DNA of 64,000 bases from the NCBI RefSeq assembly GCF_001673155.1, contig NZ_LZLE01000259.1:59774-123773 (forward strand). Reading direction: 5' to 3'. The notes under the pieces were generated by a model, which saw nothing but the letters and a program-made list of their open reading frames with translations, was not told the DNA's origin and did no database searches. Each line of letters begins with the position of its first letter. The stretch's first letter is position 1. This document shows, one piece after another, positions 34,690 to 44,777 of the stretch. The DNA is from Mycobacterium sp. 1423905.2 (GTDB lineage Bacteria > Actinomycetota > Actinomycetes > Mycobacteriales > Mycobacteriaceae). The position numbers and the translations under genes were made by a program.

Positions 34690-35700
34690 GTGAAACTGTC
34701 GACGGAGCTCGGATGTCCCAAGCGAATGCAATACGGCCCCTGCGGTGGGGTCCGACCCGACGGTCAATGCGAGATGCGTCCCGGCGAGTGCGTTTTCCCC
34801 GATGTGGTGCCGTGGTCTGGTCGGCAGTATCGCGCCCAACCGGTACAGGCGCCGCTGGTGCTCACCGACTTCAGTTGCACGCCGTTTGACCAAGCCGACG
34901 TCGCGGCAACCGCAGCGACCCTGGTAGGAGCGTCAGACGCCGTTCTGGTCGGCGAACATCAAAATCGACCGGATTTCCCGCCCACGTTGATGGGGCGGTT
35001 GCTGCTGGAAGCGGGCGTGTCACCGTGGATCACGCTGTCCTGCCGGGACCGCAACCGGGTGGTCCTCGAACAGGAATTGCGCGGGCTGCAGAGCATCGGC
35101 GTGCAGACAGTGTTATGCGTGACCGGAGACGGGCGAGGTTACGACGTTCGACCCGATGTCACCCAGACTTTCGACCTCGACGGTCCGCGACTGGTGGCAC
35201 TGGCCGCGTCCGTCGGCATGGTCGCGGCCGTTCCCGAGACACCCACCGCGCCGCCGGTGCACGCCCGGCCCGTGCGCCTCGTCGAGAAACAGCGGGCCGG
35301 TGCCAGTCTCGCGGTGCTCAACCACGTGCCCTTGCCCCGCATGATCTCCGAATTCATGTCCTGCGCTCGGTCGGCCGGATTGTCAATTCCCGTTATCGCC
35401 GCGGTCGCGGTGTTCACCGACGCCGTCTCCGCAGCCGTTTTGGAAGGACTTCCTGGACTGGAACTCGACCACACGGTGGTCGACGAAGTCTTGCACGCGC
35501 CGGATCCCATCGCGGCCGGGATAGCGGCTGCCGTCGCGGAGGCGCGCGCGCTGTTGTCGATCGACGGCGTCGAGGGCGTAAACCTGTCCGGATTGGCATC
35601 GGCCTCCGGAACACGCATAGGCGCCGAGATCAAAGCCGAAGTCGGCCGACGCATCAAGGAAGGCATCAAGCAGGACATCAAGGAGGCGGCGGTGCCATGA
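34690..35700 (+). CDS. Non-canonical methylenetetrahydrofolate reductase-like protein
   Basis: About 336 residues with an N-terminal Cys-rich segment (CPKRMQYGPCGGV, then CEMRPGECVF) of the MetV-like zinc domain type, followed by a MetF-like TIM barrel (DAVLVGEHQNRPDF, VLCVTGDGRGYDVR, VEKQRAGASLAVLNHV). Mycobacteria are known to use non-canonical MTHFR proteins lacking the usual flavin arrangement; this fits that group but I have not shown the reaction. Start: GTG at 34690 chosen; TTG 34666 in frame is the alternative. It overlaps the following methyltransferase by ATGA. Confidence 0.7.
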   Translation: MKLSTELGCPKRMQYGPCGGVRPDGQCEMRPGECVFPDVVPWSGRQYRAQPVQAPLVLTDFSCTPFDQADVAATAATLVGASDAVLVGEHQNRPDFPPTLMGRLLLEAGVSPWITLSCRDRNRVVLEQELRGLQSIGVQTVLCVTGDGRGYDVRPDVTQTFDLDGPRLVALAASVGMVAAVPETPTAPPVHARPVRLVEKQRAGASLAVLNHVPLPRMISEFMSCARSAGLSIPVIAAVAVFTDAVSAAVLEGLPGLELDHTVVDEVLHAPDPIAAGIAAAVAEARALLSIDGVEGVNLSGLASASGTRIGAEIKAEVGRRIKEGIKQDIKEAAVP

Positions 35701-36452
35701 GTGAAGCGATGGAAGCCGAATTCGACACGGTCGCCGAATGGACCGCCCAGGTCGCCGTTGATCTCGGCACCGACTACTACGTTCCCGCCGGCTGCCGGGG
35801 CAGCGGTAGCCCGGCGGCTCTGGATTGGTTGATCGAAGAGCTGGGCCTGACGGCAGGCGAAACATTGCTCGACTCCGGCGCAGGAGTGGGAGGCCCCGCA
35901 GCCTATGCCGCGCAGGAGGTGGGGGTGACGCCGCTGCTGGTCGAGCCGGAGGCGGGAGCCTGCCGCGCCGCACACACCCTGTTCGAGTTTCCCGTCCTGC
36001 AGGCGCTTGGATCAGCGCTGCCGTTGGCCGACGGCACTTTCGACGCAGCCTGGTCATTGGGGGTCTTGTGCACAACGCCGGACCAGGTCGAGCTGCTGAC
36101 CGAGCTGCGTCGCACCGTCCGGCCGCCCGGACGCATCGCGCTGCTGGCGTTCGTGGCCCGTGAGCCGGTCGCCGCCGAACAGCCGGAGGGCAACCACTTT
36201 CCGACAAGCGACCATCTCAACGACTTGGTTGAGCGGGCGGGGCTACGAATCCATACCTGGCGAGGCACCGCCGATCTGCCCGCCATTCCGCAGGAGTGGA
36301 CGCGCCGGATGGACGCCGTTACCGACGCGCTGTCCGACCGCCACGGTGCGTCGCAAGCCTGGCAGCTCGCCGAACGCCAGAGCCAACAGATCGGTGACCT
36401 GCTCGCGCAGGAGAAAGTGACTGGTGAATTGCTGGTGCTCCGGCACGCCTGA
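35697..36452 (+). CDS. SAM-dependent methyltransferase (class I)
   Basis: A 251-residue methyltransferase with the AdoMet motif LLDSGAGVGGPAAYAAQ near residue 61 and DGTFDAAWSLGVLCTT near 110; VRPPGRIALLAF follows. The ATG overlaps the stop of the MTHFR-like gene (ATGA), so the two are co-translated. Coupling to a folate one-carbon enzyme suggests use of methyl groups from the same pool. Motif I has Ser in place of the second conserved Gly/Asp region (DSGAGVG), which is unusual but should still bind AdoMet. Confidence 0.82.
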   Translation: MSEAMEAEFDTVAEWTAQVAVDLGTDYYVPAGCRGSGSPAALDWLIEELGLTAGETLLDSGAGVGGPAAYAAQEVGVTPLLVEPEAGACRAAHTLFEFPVLQALGSALPLADGTFDAAWSLGVLCTTPDQVELLTELRRTVRPPGRIALLAFVAREPVAAEQPEGNHFPTSDHLNDLVERAGLRIHTWRGTADLPAIPQEWTRRMDAVTDALSDRHGASQAWQLAERQSQQIGDLLAQEKVTGELLVLRHA

Positions 36453-36467
36453 CCGGTCCACAGGAAT

Positions 36468-37373
36468 TCAGCTCAGCGTTGCCGTCAGGTATCCAGAGGA
36501 GTCGCCGAACGACGCCAATTCGTCGTCGGGAACGTCGAACCCGTGCGCGGAGTACGCCTGTTCGGTGGTGCGGACGTTCACCCGCCAGCCGTGACCACTC
36601 AGGTAGTCAGCCGCCGTGTTGCGGTCACCGGTGTAGAACAACTCAGCCAGATTGATATCGGAGCCGATGCGCCGGGAGCGCTCGGTGAGCCTCTCTGCCC
36701 AGTCCGAGGGGATGTTGCGCAAATCCATGTGTTCTGTCGCGATCCGGCTGCCGGGCGCCGACAGGGCGACGATGTTGTCGAAGAGGCGATCCTGCGCTTC
36801 GGGAGGCAGATAAACCAGCAGGCCTTCGGCACTCCAGGCAGTCGGCTTCGTCGTGTCAAATCCGGCCTCCCGCAACGCCCCCGGCCAGTCGTCGCGCAGA
36901 TCGATGGCCACCGTGCGGCGCTGAGCGGCGGGCTGAGCCCCGAGGTCGGCCAAGGTCCGCGTCTTGAATTCGATGACGTCGGGCTGGTCGATCTCGTACA
37001 CGACAGTGTCCGGCGGCCAGGGCAACCGGTAGGCCCGGGTGTCCAGGCCCGATGCCAAGATCACCGCCTGCCGTACACCCGCTTCGGCCGCCTGGATGAA
37101 GAAGTCGTCGAAGAAGCGGGTGCGCACGGTGATTTGTTCGCTCATCGCCTGCCGGTTCAGCAGCGGGTCGTTGGCACCCTCGAGCTCGCCGTCGATGAGC
37201 TTGATGAAGGTGTCGATGCCGACCGCGCGAACGAGGGGATCAGCCCACGGGTCGGCCAAGAGGGCGTCGTCGCCGGCAGACGCAATCGCCCGTGACGCCG
37301 CGACCGCGGTAGCGGTCGCCCCGACGCTCGACGCGAGATCCCAGGTGTCGTTTTCGGTGCGGGCCACAGCCAC
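36468..37373 (-). CDS. Putative O-methyltransferase, TIGR00027/LCM family
   Basis: A 301-residue protein of the leucine carboxyl methyltransferase-like family expanded in mycobacteria. It starts [16 protein letters not shown] and has [12 protein letters not shown], the AdoMet region [19 protein letters not shown] near 105, and [13 protein letters not shown] second member lies at 47719-48645. Targets of these proteins are unknown. It is convergent with the preceding methyltransferase. Confidence 0.88.
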   Translation of the reverse strand: MAVARTENDTWDLASSVGATATAVAASRAIASAGDDALLADPWADPLVRAVGIDTFIKLIDGELEGANDPLLNRQAMSEQITVRTRFFDDFFIQAAEAGVRQAVILASGLDTRAYRLPWPPDTVVYEIDQPDVIEFKTRTLADLGAQPAAQRRTVAIDLRDDWPGALREAGFDTTKPTAWSAEGLLVYLPPEAQDRLFDNIVALSAPGSRIATEHMDLRNIPSDWAERLTERSRRIGSDINLAELFYTGDRNTAADYLSGHGWRVNVRTTEQAYSAHGFDVPDDELASFGDSSGYLTATLS

Positions 37374-37468
37374 ACTCCTCTCGGCATTACGGCAGATTAG
37401 TTAGCTCATATAACAGATAGCTTCACTATACGCCGTAGACGACGCAGGCGAGACGGGCCAGGCGCACG

Positions 37469-38197
37469 TCACAGGTGCGCGACGACATCGACCACCTCAA
37501 GGGGATCGGTCCGCTGCGTGTAGTCCAGCAGTGCTTTCCCGAACCGAACCACGCCGCTTTTGTCGATGACGAAGACGGCGGGTACGGGCAGTGCCCAGTC
37601 GTTGGTGCCGTTGAACGTCGGCAACGGGTGACCCAGCTGCCGGTACACATCCTGCAGATATCCCGGAAGTTGGAAGACCAGGCCATAGTCGCGAGACACC
37701 GCACCGCCGACGTCGCTCAACACCGGGTAACTCAACCCATTGCCTGCAGCGGTCGAAAGAGAGGCATCCGGCGTTTGCAGCGAGATCGCGACCATGGAAG
37801 CGCCGGACGCCCGCAGTGCTGGGAGGTGCGGCTGGTAGGCCCGCAGGGTGAGACTGCAGAACGGGCACCACACGCCGCGGTAGAAGGCGAGCACTGCCGG
37901 GCCACTGGCCAGTAGCCCGTCCAATGACACGATTTCACCGACTTCGTTGGGCAGCGCAAACGTCGGGGCGGCGTCACCGACCGCGGGAATGTGGGCGAGC
38001 GAGTCGGCGCCCGCCAGTTCTGCGGTCGCCTGATCCATCTTCGCGGCGGCCTCCGACCCCATCGCCGAGTCTCTGAAATCGCGCAATCGCTTCAGCGCTT
38101 CGGCCAGTTGGAACGAGCCAGTCGGCACCAGTTCGTTCGGAAGCCGTTGCAGTACCTGGCCATCGGCCCCGTCGAGCAGGTTCGGTCGCGATGTCAC
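37469..38197 (-). CDS. Peroxiredoxin-like (AhpC/TSA) protein
   Basis: A 242-residue thioredoxin-fold protein with FYRGVWCPFCSLTLRAYQ near residue 125, a CxxC pair in the place of the peroxidatic Cys. An N-terminal helical extension of about 75 residues precedes the fold, as in the peroxiredoxin-like branch. The GTG at 38197 has AAAGGAG upstream. It is divergent from the cutinase, and the promoter space holds GATATC-AAC-GATATC, related to a motif found at the nearby TetR genes. Confidence 0.85.
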   Translation of the reverse strand: MTSRPNLLDGADGQVLQRLPNELVPTGSFQLAEALKRLRDFRDSAMGSEAAAKMDQATAELAGADSLAHIPAVGDAAPTFALPNEVGEIVSLDGLLASGPAVLAFYRGVWCPFCSLTLRAYQPHLPALRASGASMVAISLQTPDASLSTAAGNGLSYPVLSDVGGAVSRDYGLVFQLPGYLQDVYRQLGHPLPTFNGTNDWALPVPAVFVIDKSGVVRFGKALLDYTQRTDPLEVVDVVAHL

Positions 38198-38237
38198 AGC
38201 ATGCTCCTTTGTTATCACTTCGACGTTGCCAAACGGT

Positions 38238-38252
38238 GATATCAACGATATC
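38238..38252. promoter_or_regulatory. GATATC double site, partial copy of the TetR motif
   Basis: GATATC-AAC-GATATC in the peroxiredoxin/cutinase divergent promoter; its core TGATATCAACG fits the TGATATC-NNY-G part of the motif seen at 39968, 40724 and 43087. GATCTCAATGGAAACA (38261-38276) nearby matches the full motif at 13 of 16 positions. Confidence 0.45.
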
Positions 38253-38297
38253 TTATTTGTGATCTCAATGGAAACACCTGGAAAGAAGCCTATCGCA

Positions 38298-39900
<1,603 letters not shown>

Positions 39901-39967
39901 GCGCCCTATCCGCGTCTCTGCGCCTACGATGACCGCATCAATATGATTCCCACGGAAACAATCTAGT

Positions 39968-39984
39968 GATATCGTTGGAAACAT
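39968..39984 (-). promoter_or_regulatory. Shared motif copy at first TetR start
   Basis: GATATCGTTGGAAACAT, ending in the ATG of the TetR gene. A direct repeat GGAAACA lies 23 bp upstream (39954-39960). The same motif abuts the start of the paralogous TetR gene (43087-43102) and precedes the GMC gene (40724-40740). Confidence 0.6.
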
Positions 39985-40720
39985 GCCGACTGCGCCCCTT
40001 CGGTCCGCTCCTTCGGCACCACCCGCCGAGGGCTTGATCCTCCAGGCTGCCGCTGACTTGTTGCGAGCCGGTGGCATTGACGCCCTCTCCACCAGGGCGG
40101 TGGCGATGGCCGCCGGCGTTCAACCACCGGTCATCTACCGCCGGTTCGGTGACAAAAAGAGGCTCCTTGATGCGGTGACCCGCTTTGTCTTCGACCAGTA
40201 CATCGCCGACAAGCGCCGCTTGATCGCGACCTACGCCGATCCACTGCAGGAACTCGAGCACCTGTGGGACCTGCACGTCGACTTCGGGCTGACCCACCCG
40301 GATTGTTACCTGCTTGCGTACGCCTACAGCGGACGCGACGCGATGTCCGCTTGCGCCGCGCGGTCGTTCGCTCTGCTCGAGCAGGTGGTCGCCGAGTTGG
40401 GGAACCAAGGGCGTCTGCGAATGAGCGTAGAGCGCGCGGCCGCGCTGATTCGGTCGGCTGGGATGAGTGTGGTGCTCGCGCTCATCCCGGTTCCCCCGCA
40501 GGATCGGGATCTGGAAATCTCGCGTGTCCTGCGAGACAGCACACTGTCTGCAGTGGTCTGCGGCGAGGTCGGGTCGCACACCGCGCCGCCCGATGTTCCG
40601 ACGCGGGCTATGGCGCTGCGCGAGGAGTTGTGCGGCTCCGGCGTCGACACGCTGAGCGGTGCGGAACGCGCGCTGCTCGGCGAATGGCTGGCTCAACTGG
40701 CCGACCATGGCGGCCATTAG
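39983..40720 (+). CDS. TetR-family regulator, paralogue A
   Basis: A 245-residue TetR protein with HTH LLRAGGIDALSTRAVAMAAG and the recognition helix VQPPVIYRRFGDKKRLLDAV. It is closely similar to the regulator at 42330-43088 over the HTH and the following helices (LWDLHVDFGLTHPD versus LWDTHVEFGLTHPD). Both starts overlap the same motif. It is followed by a GMC oxidoreductase. Likely autorepressor controlling the cluster; the ligand is unknown. Confidence 0.9.
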   Translation: MPTAPLRSAPSAPPAEGLILQAAADLLRAGGIDALSTRAVAMAAGVQPPVIYRRFGDKKRLLDAVTRFVFDQYIADKRRLIATYADPLQELEHLWDLHVDFGLTHPDCYLLAYAYSGRDAMSACAARSFALLEQVVAELGNQGRLRMSVERAAALIRSAGMSVVLALIPVPPQDRDLEISRVLRDSTLSAVVCGEVGSHTAPPDVPTRAMALREELCGSGVDTLSGAERALLGEWLAQLADHGGH

Positions 40721-40723
40721 GCG

Positions 40724-40740
40724 ATGTTTCCGATGATATC
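40724..40740 (+). promoter_or_regulatory. Shared motif copy upstream of the GMC gene
   Basis: ATGTTTCCGATGATATC, the reverse complement form of the motif at the TetR starts, 24 bp before the GMC start. ATGTTTCC here and GGTAACAT at 40757-40764 form an imperfect inverted pair. Because no TetR start lies here, the motif is not merely a ribosome site. Confidence 0.6.
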
Positions 40741-40763
40741 AAAGTGAAGGTTCCACTGGTAAC

Positions 40764-42329
40764 ATGGTCGCCATGGTGAACGGGCAGATAGCGGCACAGT
40801 ACGACTTCATCGTGTGCGGCTCCGGCTCAGCCGGTTCCGTGGTGGCTGGGCGCCTGACCGAGAATCCTGAAGTCAGCGTGCTGTTGCTGGAGGCCGGTGG
40901 CACCGATGAGGTGCCGGAGGTGATGAACGCCGATCAGTGGCCGGCCAACCTGCGCAGCGAACGCGATTGGGGCTTCGTGGCGACGCCCAGTCGGCACGTC
41001 AATGGCCGATCGATACAGCTTTCGATGGGCAAGGTGCTCGGTGGGGGATCCAGCATCAATGTCATGTGTTGGGCGCGCGGACACAAGAACGACTGGGACT
41101 TCTTTGCCGAGGAAGCCGGTGACAAGTCGTGGAGCTATGAGGCCATCCTGCAGATCTACCGCCGCCTCGAGGATTGGCACGGTGTGCCCGACCCGCGGCG
41201 TCGCGGGACCGGAGGCCCCGCATTCGTGCAGCCGGCGCCGAATCCTCACCCACTCGCCGCGGCGGTAGTGAGCGCCGCTGAGGGCGTGGGCATTCCAGCC
41301 CATCAGAGCCAGAACGGCGCCATGATGGAATCCGAAGGCGGCGCGTCGATCCAAGAGATCCGCGTGCGCAACGGACGCCGCGATTCCGCGTTCCGTGCCT
41401 ATGTTGCCCCTCATCTACACCGATCAAACCTGACGGTGCTGACCCACGCGTTGGTCACCGGACTGACCATGAACCGCCGTGGCGTTAATGGAGTGGAATT
41501 CCGGACCGGCAATCAGATTCGCCAGGTTCAGGCCACCACCGAGGTGATCATCTCCCTCGGCGCCATTCACACACCGAAACTGCTGATGCAGTCCGGTATC
41601 GGTGACGCGGTGGAATTACGGAAGTTCGGCATCCCGGTCTTCGAACACCTGCCGGGCGTCGGACAGAACTATCAGGATCACCCGTTGATCCCTTGTCTGT
41701 GGGAAGCGGTTGACCCCGTCGTCGTGCGCAATTGCGGTTCGGAGGCGACGTTCTTCTGGAAGAGCGATCCGGCGCTGGACACACCGGATCTGCAATGCTG
41801 CGCCCTGGAACTTCCCATGGCAAATGAGACGGTCGCCGCCAAATTGGTTGCCCCTCAGCACGCCTGGACCATGTGTATGGGCCTGCAGAAGCCCAGAAGT
41901 CGCGGTCGGATTCGGCTGACCGGCCCGCAACCCACCGACCCGTTAGCGATCGAAACCGGTCTGCTCGCCGACCCGGACGATGTGAAGGCCGCGATAGCGG
42001 GGGTCAAACTCTGCCGGGAGATGGCGGAATCTGAAGCGCTACGCCCCTTCGCGCAGCGCGCCGTCGCACCAGGTGACTTGCCCGATCGCGATCTCGAATC
42101 GTACGTGCGGGAGTCAGCGTTGACCTACTGGCACCAAACGTGCACCGCCAAGATGGGCTTGGACGAAATGTCAGTTGTGGACGGCAATTTGAAGGTATAC
42201 GGCGTTGAGCGGCTCCGGATCGCTGACGGCTCGATCATGCCACGAATTACGACGGGCAACACCATGGCGCCTTGCATGGCCATTGGTGAGCGCGCCGCCG
42301 ACATCGTCAAGGCGGCCCATGGAATCTGA
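40764..42329 (+). CDS. GMC-family FAD oxidoreductase
   Basis: A 521-residue glucose-methanol-choline oxidoreductase. The FAD motif is FIVCGSGSAGSVVAGRL at the N-terminus with LLLEAGG; LGGGSSINVMCWARGH is the second signature; the C-terminal WHQTCTAKMG region holds the catalytic His, and ITTGNTMAPCMAIGERAAD binds FAD. Family members oxidise alcohols, and one (MftG) is tied to mycofactocin. ATG 40764 used; ATG 40773 is possible. It lies between two paralogous TetR genes and downstream of a mycofactocin-type SDR. Confidence 0.92.
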   Translation: MVAMVNGQIAAQYDFIVCGSGSAGSVVAGRLTENPEVSVLLLEAGGTDEVPEVMNADQWPANLRSERDWGFVATPSRHVNGRSIQLSMGKVLGGGSSINVMCWARGHKNDWDFFAEEAGDKSWSYEAILQIYRRLEDWHGVPDPRRRGTGGPAFVQPAPNPHPLAAAVVSAAEGVGIPAHQSQNGAMMESEGGASIQEIRVRNGRRDSAFRAYVAPHLHRSNLTVLTHALVTGLTMNRRGVNGVEFRTGNQIRQVQATTEVIISLGAIHTPKLLMQSGIGDAVELRKFGIPVFEHLPGVGQNYQDHPLIPCLWEAVDPVVVRNCGSEATFFWKSDPALDTPDLQCCALELPMANETVAAKLVAPQHAWTMCMGLQKPRSRGRIRLTGPQPTDPLAIETGLLADPDDVKAAIAGVKLCREMAESEALRPFAQRAVAPGDLPDRDLESYVRESALTYWHQTCTAKMGLDEMSVVDGNLKVYGVERLRIADGSIMPRITTGNTMAPCMAIGERAADIVKAAHGI

Positions 42330-43088
42330 TTACTGGCTGCGATCGGCCAGCCGTACCAGCCACTCCAACAACAGGCTTCGCTCGGCCGGGCTCAAAGGTG
42401 TCTGGTCCGCCCGCCGAACCGCTTCGCTTAAGGCGACCGCGCGCCCGGTTAGCGCTGACGACTTCGCCGCGGCCGGCTTCTTCTCCCCGCAGATTGCGGA
42501 GATTACGTTATCGCGCCCGAGGACCGATAATTGCATGTCGCGCTCATCGGGCGGGATGGCGATAAGTGTCAGCACGGTGCCAATGCCGGCCGAGTGGAAC
42601 AGCATGGTCGCGCGCTCGACACTCATACGCAGACGCCCCTCGTCCGCGACTCGAGCAATCGCGCGCTCCAGCAATTTGATCGTTTCGCCGGCACCGGTAC
42701 TGATGGCGCCGGCGCGAGACTGGACAAACGTCAATACATAAGTATCGGGATGGGTCAATCCGAACTCGACGTGCGTATCCCATAGCTGTCGAAGATCTTG
42801 CAGCGGGTCACCGGAAGCTCGCTGTATTCGCCGGCGTTTGCTGCTCAAGTAGCTTTCCAGGACGAAATGCGAAACGGCGTCGAGCAGTTCGTCTTTGCCA
42901 CCAAACTCGCGGTAGATGACGGGCGGCTGCACGCCAGCAGCTGCTGCCACCGCCCGAGTCGAAACGGCGTCGATGCCCCCGGTGCGCAGCAGCTCGGCCG
43001 CAGCCCGCAATACCTTCTCTGACCGAGTCGGTGCAGCGGCGTCGATATCCGTCTTCTGCGACTTGCGCCGCCGAGTCTGCTCTGCCAT
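42330..43088 (-). CDS. TetR-family regulator, paralogue B
   Basis: A 252-residue TetR protein with HTH LLRTGGIDAVSTRAVAAAAG and VQPPVIYREFGGKDELLDAV, clearly a duplicate of the regulator at 39983-40720. It is convergent with, and directly abuts, the GMC gene. Its ATG overlaps the ATATCATCGGAAACAT motif. An N-terminal Lys/Arg stretch precedes the HTH. It probably recognises the same or a similar operator as paralogue A. Confidence 0.9.
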   Translation of the reverse strand: MAEQTRRRKSQKTDIDAAAPTRSEKVLRAAAELLRTGGIDAVSTRAVAAAAGVQPPVIYREFGGKDELLDAVSHFVLESYLSSKRRRIQRASGDPLQDLRQLWDTHVEFGLTHPDTYVLTFVQSRAGAISTGAGETIKLLERAIARVADEGRLRMSVERATMLFHSAGIGTVLTLIAIPPDERDMQLSVLGRDNVISAICGEKKPAAAKSSALTGRAVALSEAVRRADQTPLSPAERSLLLEWLVRLADRSQ

Positions 43089-43102
43089 GTTTCCGATGAT
43101 AT
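43087..43102 (+). promoter_or_regulatory. Shared motif copy at second TetR start
   Basis: ATGTTTCCGATGATAT on the + strand, read as ATATCATCGGAAACAT ending in the ATG of TetR paralogue B. The + strand copy is identical to 40724-40739. Confidence 0.6.
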
Positions 43103-43199
43103 GGGCCGATGCTTAGCGAAGCTCCCTATTGCTGAGATCGGCGCGGCGACGACCATCCGCCGGACCAGGAAAGTCGCCCAGTACACCGCATCTCGGCCG

Positions 43200-43793
43200 T
43201 CACACCACACCGCGGAACAGATTGTCCACGAGGTAGTCCACGAACTCCTCAGTCAGCGGCTCGTCAGGCAACAGCAAGCGGTGATAACACGCGCCCCACA
43301 ATTGGTCGACGACAGTTGCAGTGTCAAGGTCTGCCCGAAGCTGGCCGCGGGCCTTCGCCCGCTCCAGTGCGTCCTTGGCCAATGCCCGCCGGGGTGACGA
43401 ATAGCGTTGCAAGTAGGCCATTTTCAACTCGGCGTCCGACTGTGCCTGCCCGATCAATTCAGCGATGGCCCGGCCCGCCGGACTGTCGCTGATGACCCGC
43501 AGGAATGCGTGTAGCTGCGCGCGCAGGTCCTCTCGGATGTCGCCGGTGTCGGGGAACGCCAACGTGGGTTGCACCCTGTCGAAATAACCGTCTAACGCCA
43601 GTGCGCCCTTCGTTGGCCACCACTTGTAGATAGTCATCTTGCTGGCGCCGGAGCGGCTGGCCACCTTCTCCATGGTGAAACCGGCCATGCCCTCCTCGAA
43701 CAGCAACGCACCGGCGGCTTGCAGCACCTCTCGGCGGACCTGCTCGCTAGGTCGGCGGCCCCGGCCTCTGCGTGCTGGTGCTGGTTTCGTCAT
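43200..43793 (-). CDS. TetR-family regulator
   Basis: A 197-residue TetR protein with Arg-rich N-terminus and HTH REVLQAAGALLFEEGMAGFT, then SGASKMTIYKWWPTKGAL, and a TetR_C-type domain. The ATG at 43793 has AAGGAGA upstream; the frame runs further but would cross the operator at 43829-43853. It is divergent from an SDR gene, a typical repressor-target pair. Confidence 0.9.
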   Translation of the reverse strand: MTKPAPARRGRGRRPSEQVRREVLQAAGALLFEEGMAGFTMEKVASRSGASKMTIYKWWPTKGALALDGYFDRVQPTLAFPDTGDIREDLRAQLHAFLRVISDSPAGRAIAELIGQAQSDAELKMAYLQRYSSPRRALAKDALERAKARGQLRADLDTATVVDQLWGACYHRLLLPDEPLTEEFVDYLVDNLFRGVV

Positions 43794-43828
43794 CGGTCTC
43801 CTTCCATTGCCGCGGTCGTCCGGGTACT

Positions 43829-43853
43829 GTATATGTACATACTGTACATATAC
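43829..43853. promoter_or_regulatory. 25-bp TetR operator
   Basis: GTATATGTAC, spacer ATACT, GTACATATAC: perfect 10-bp arms, midway between the TetR and SDR starts. The symmetric centre and distance to both genes make it the likely operator of the TetR protein at 43200-43793. Confidence 0.75.
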
Positions 43854-43867
43854 TATGGGAGGCGGAC

Positions 43868-44593
43868 ATGACAAGGGTGGCGCTAGTTACCGGCGCTTCG
43901 GGCGGCATTGGGCGAGCGGTGGCCGTGCAATTGGCCCGGGCAGGAATGGACGTGGCCGTGCATTACGCCGGCAACCGCGACAGTGCCTTGCGCACCGCAG
44001 ACGAGATCACCAACGGCGGGCGGCGGGCCATGGTGGTGTCCGCTGATATCGCCGACGAACTCCAGGTTGCCGACATGTTCGACCAAGTGGAGGCGGAGTT
44101 CGGTGGTCTCGACGTCGTGGTCAACACCGCCGGAATCATGTTGCTGAAACCATTGACGGAGTTGGACTTCGACGATTTCGACCGAATGCATCGCACCAAC
44201 GTGCGAGGCACCTTCGTAGTCGGTCAGCAGGCCGCTCGACGCGTGCGTGCGGGTGGGGCGATCATCAACTTCTCGTCGTCTGTGGTCAAGATCGCGTTGA
44301 CCGGCTATACGGCTTACGCCGCAACCAAAGGCGCTGTGGACGCCATGACACTCATCCTGGCCAAGGAGCTGCGCGGCCGGGACATCACCGTCAACGCCGT
44401 GGCGCCGGGCCCGACCGCCACACCGCTTTTCCTCGACGGCAAGGCGGATGAAGTCGTCGAACGCCTGCGGTCCATGCCGCCGCTGGAGCGGTTAGGAGAG
44501 CCGGAAGACATCGCGGAAGTCGTGGCCTTCCTCGCGGGTCCCGCGCGTTGGGTAAACGGACAGGTCGTTTACGCAAACGGGGGAGTGGTGTAA
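43868..44593 (+). CDS. Short-chain dehydrogenase/reductase (FabG-like)
   Basis: A 241-residue classical SDR: TGASGGIGRAVAVQLARAG, NTAGIM in place of NNAG, SSSVVKIALTGYTAYAATKG (Ser and Tyr-x-x-x-Lys), and C-terminal LAGPARWVNGQVVYANGG. It resembles 3-oxoacyl reductases. GGGAGG precedes the ATG. It is divergent from a TetR gene with a clear operator between. Substrate unknown. Confidence 0.9.
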   Translation: MTRVALVTGASGGIGRAVAVQLARAGMDVAVHYAGNRDSALRTADEITNGGRRAMVVSADIADELQVADMFDQVEAEFGGLDVVVNTAGIMLLKPLTELDFDDFDRMHRTNVRGTFVVGQQAARRVRAGGAIINFSSSVVKIALTGYTAYAATKGAVDAMTLILAKELRGRDITVNAVAPGPTATPLFLDGKADEVVERLRSMPPLERLGEPEDIAEVVAFLAGPARWVNGQVVYANGGVV

Positions 44594-44777
44594 CTGACCA
44601 GGCTGACCGCGCGTGTCCCGTCGTTTGTCGCTATGAGGCGGGCAAAAGCGTGGTGTCTCGGGCAGGGAGCGTGAGTGATGGAATCAGGCGGTCGAAGACG
44701 GTCGATCCGGGGTATTACTCGCAAGTCCAGCAAGGGCGAAGTGAGCTACACGTGACGGTTCGACTGGGAGAACGACC

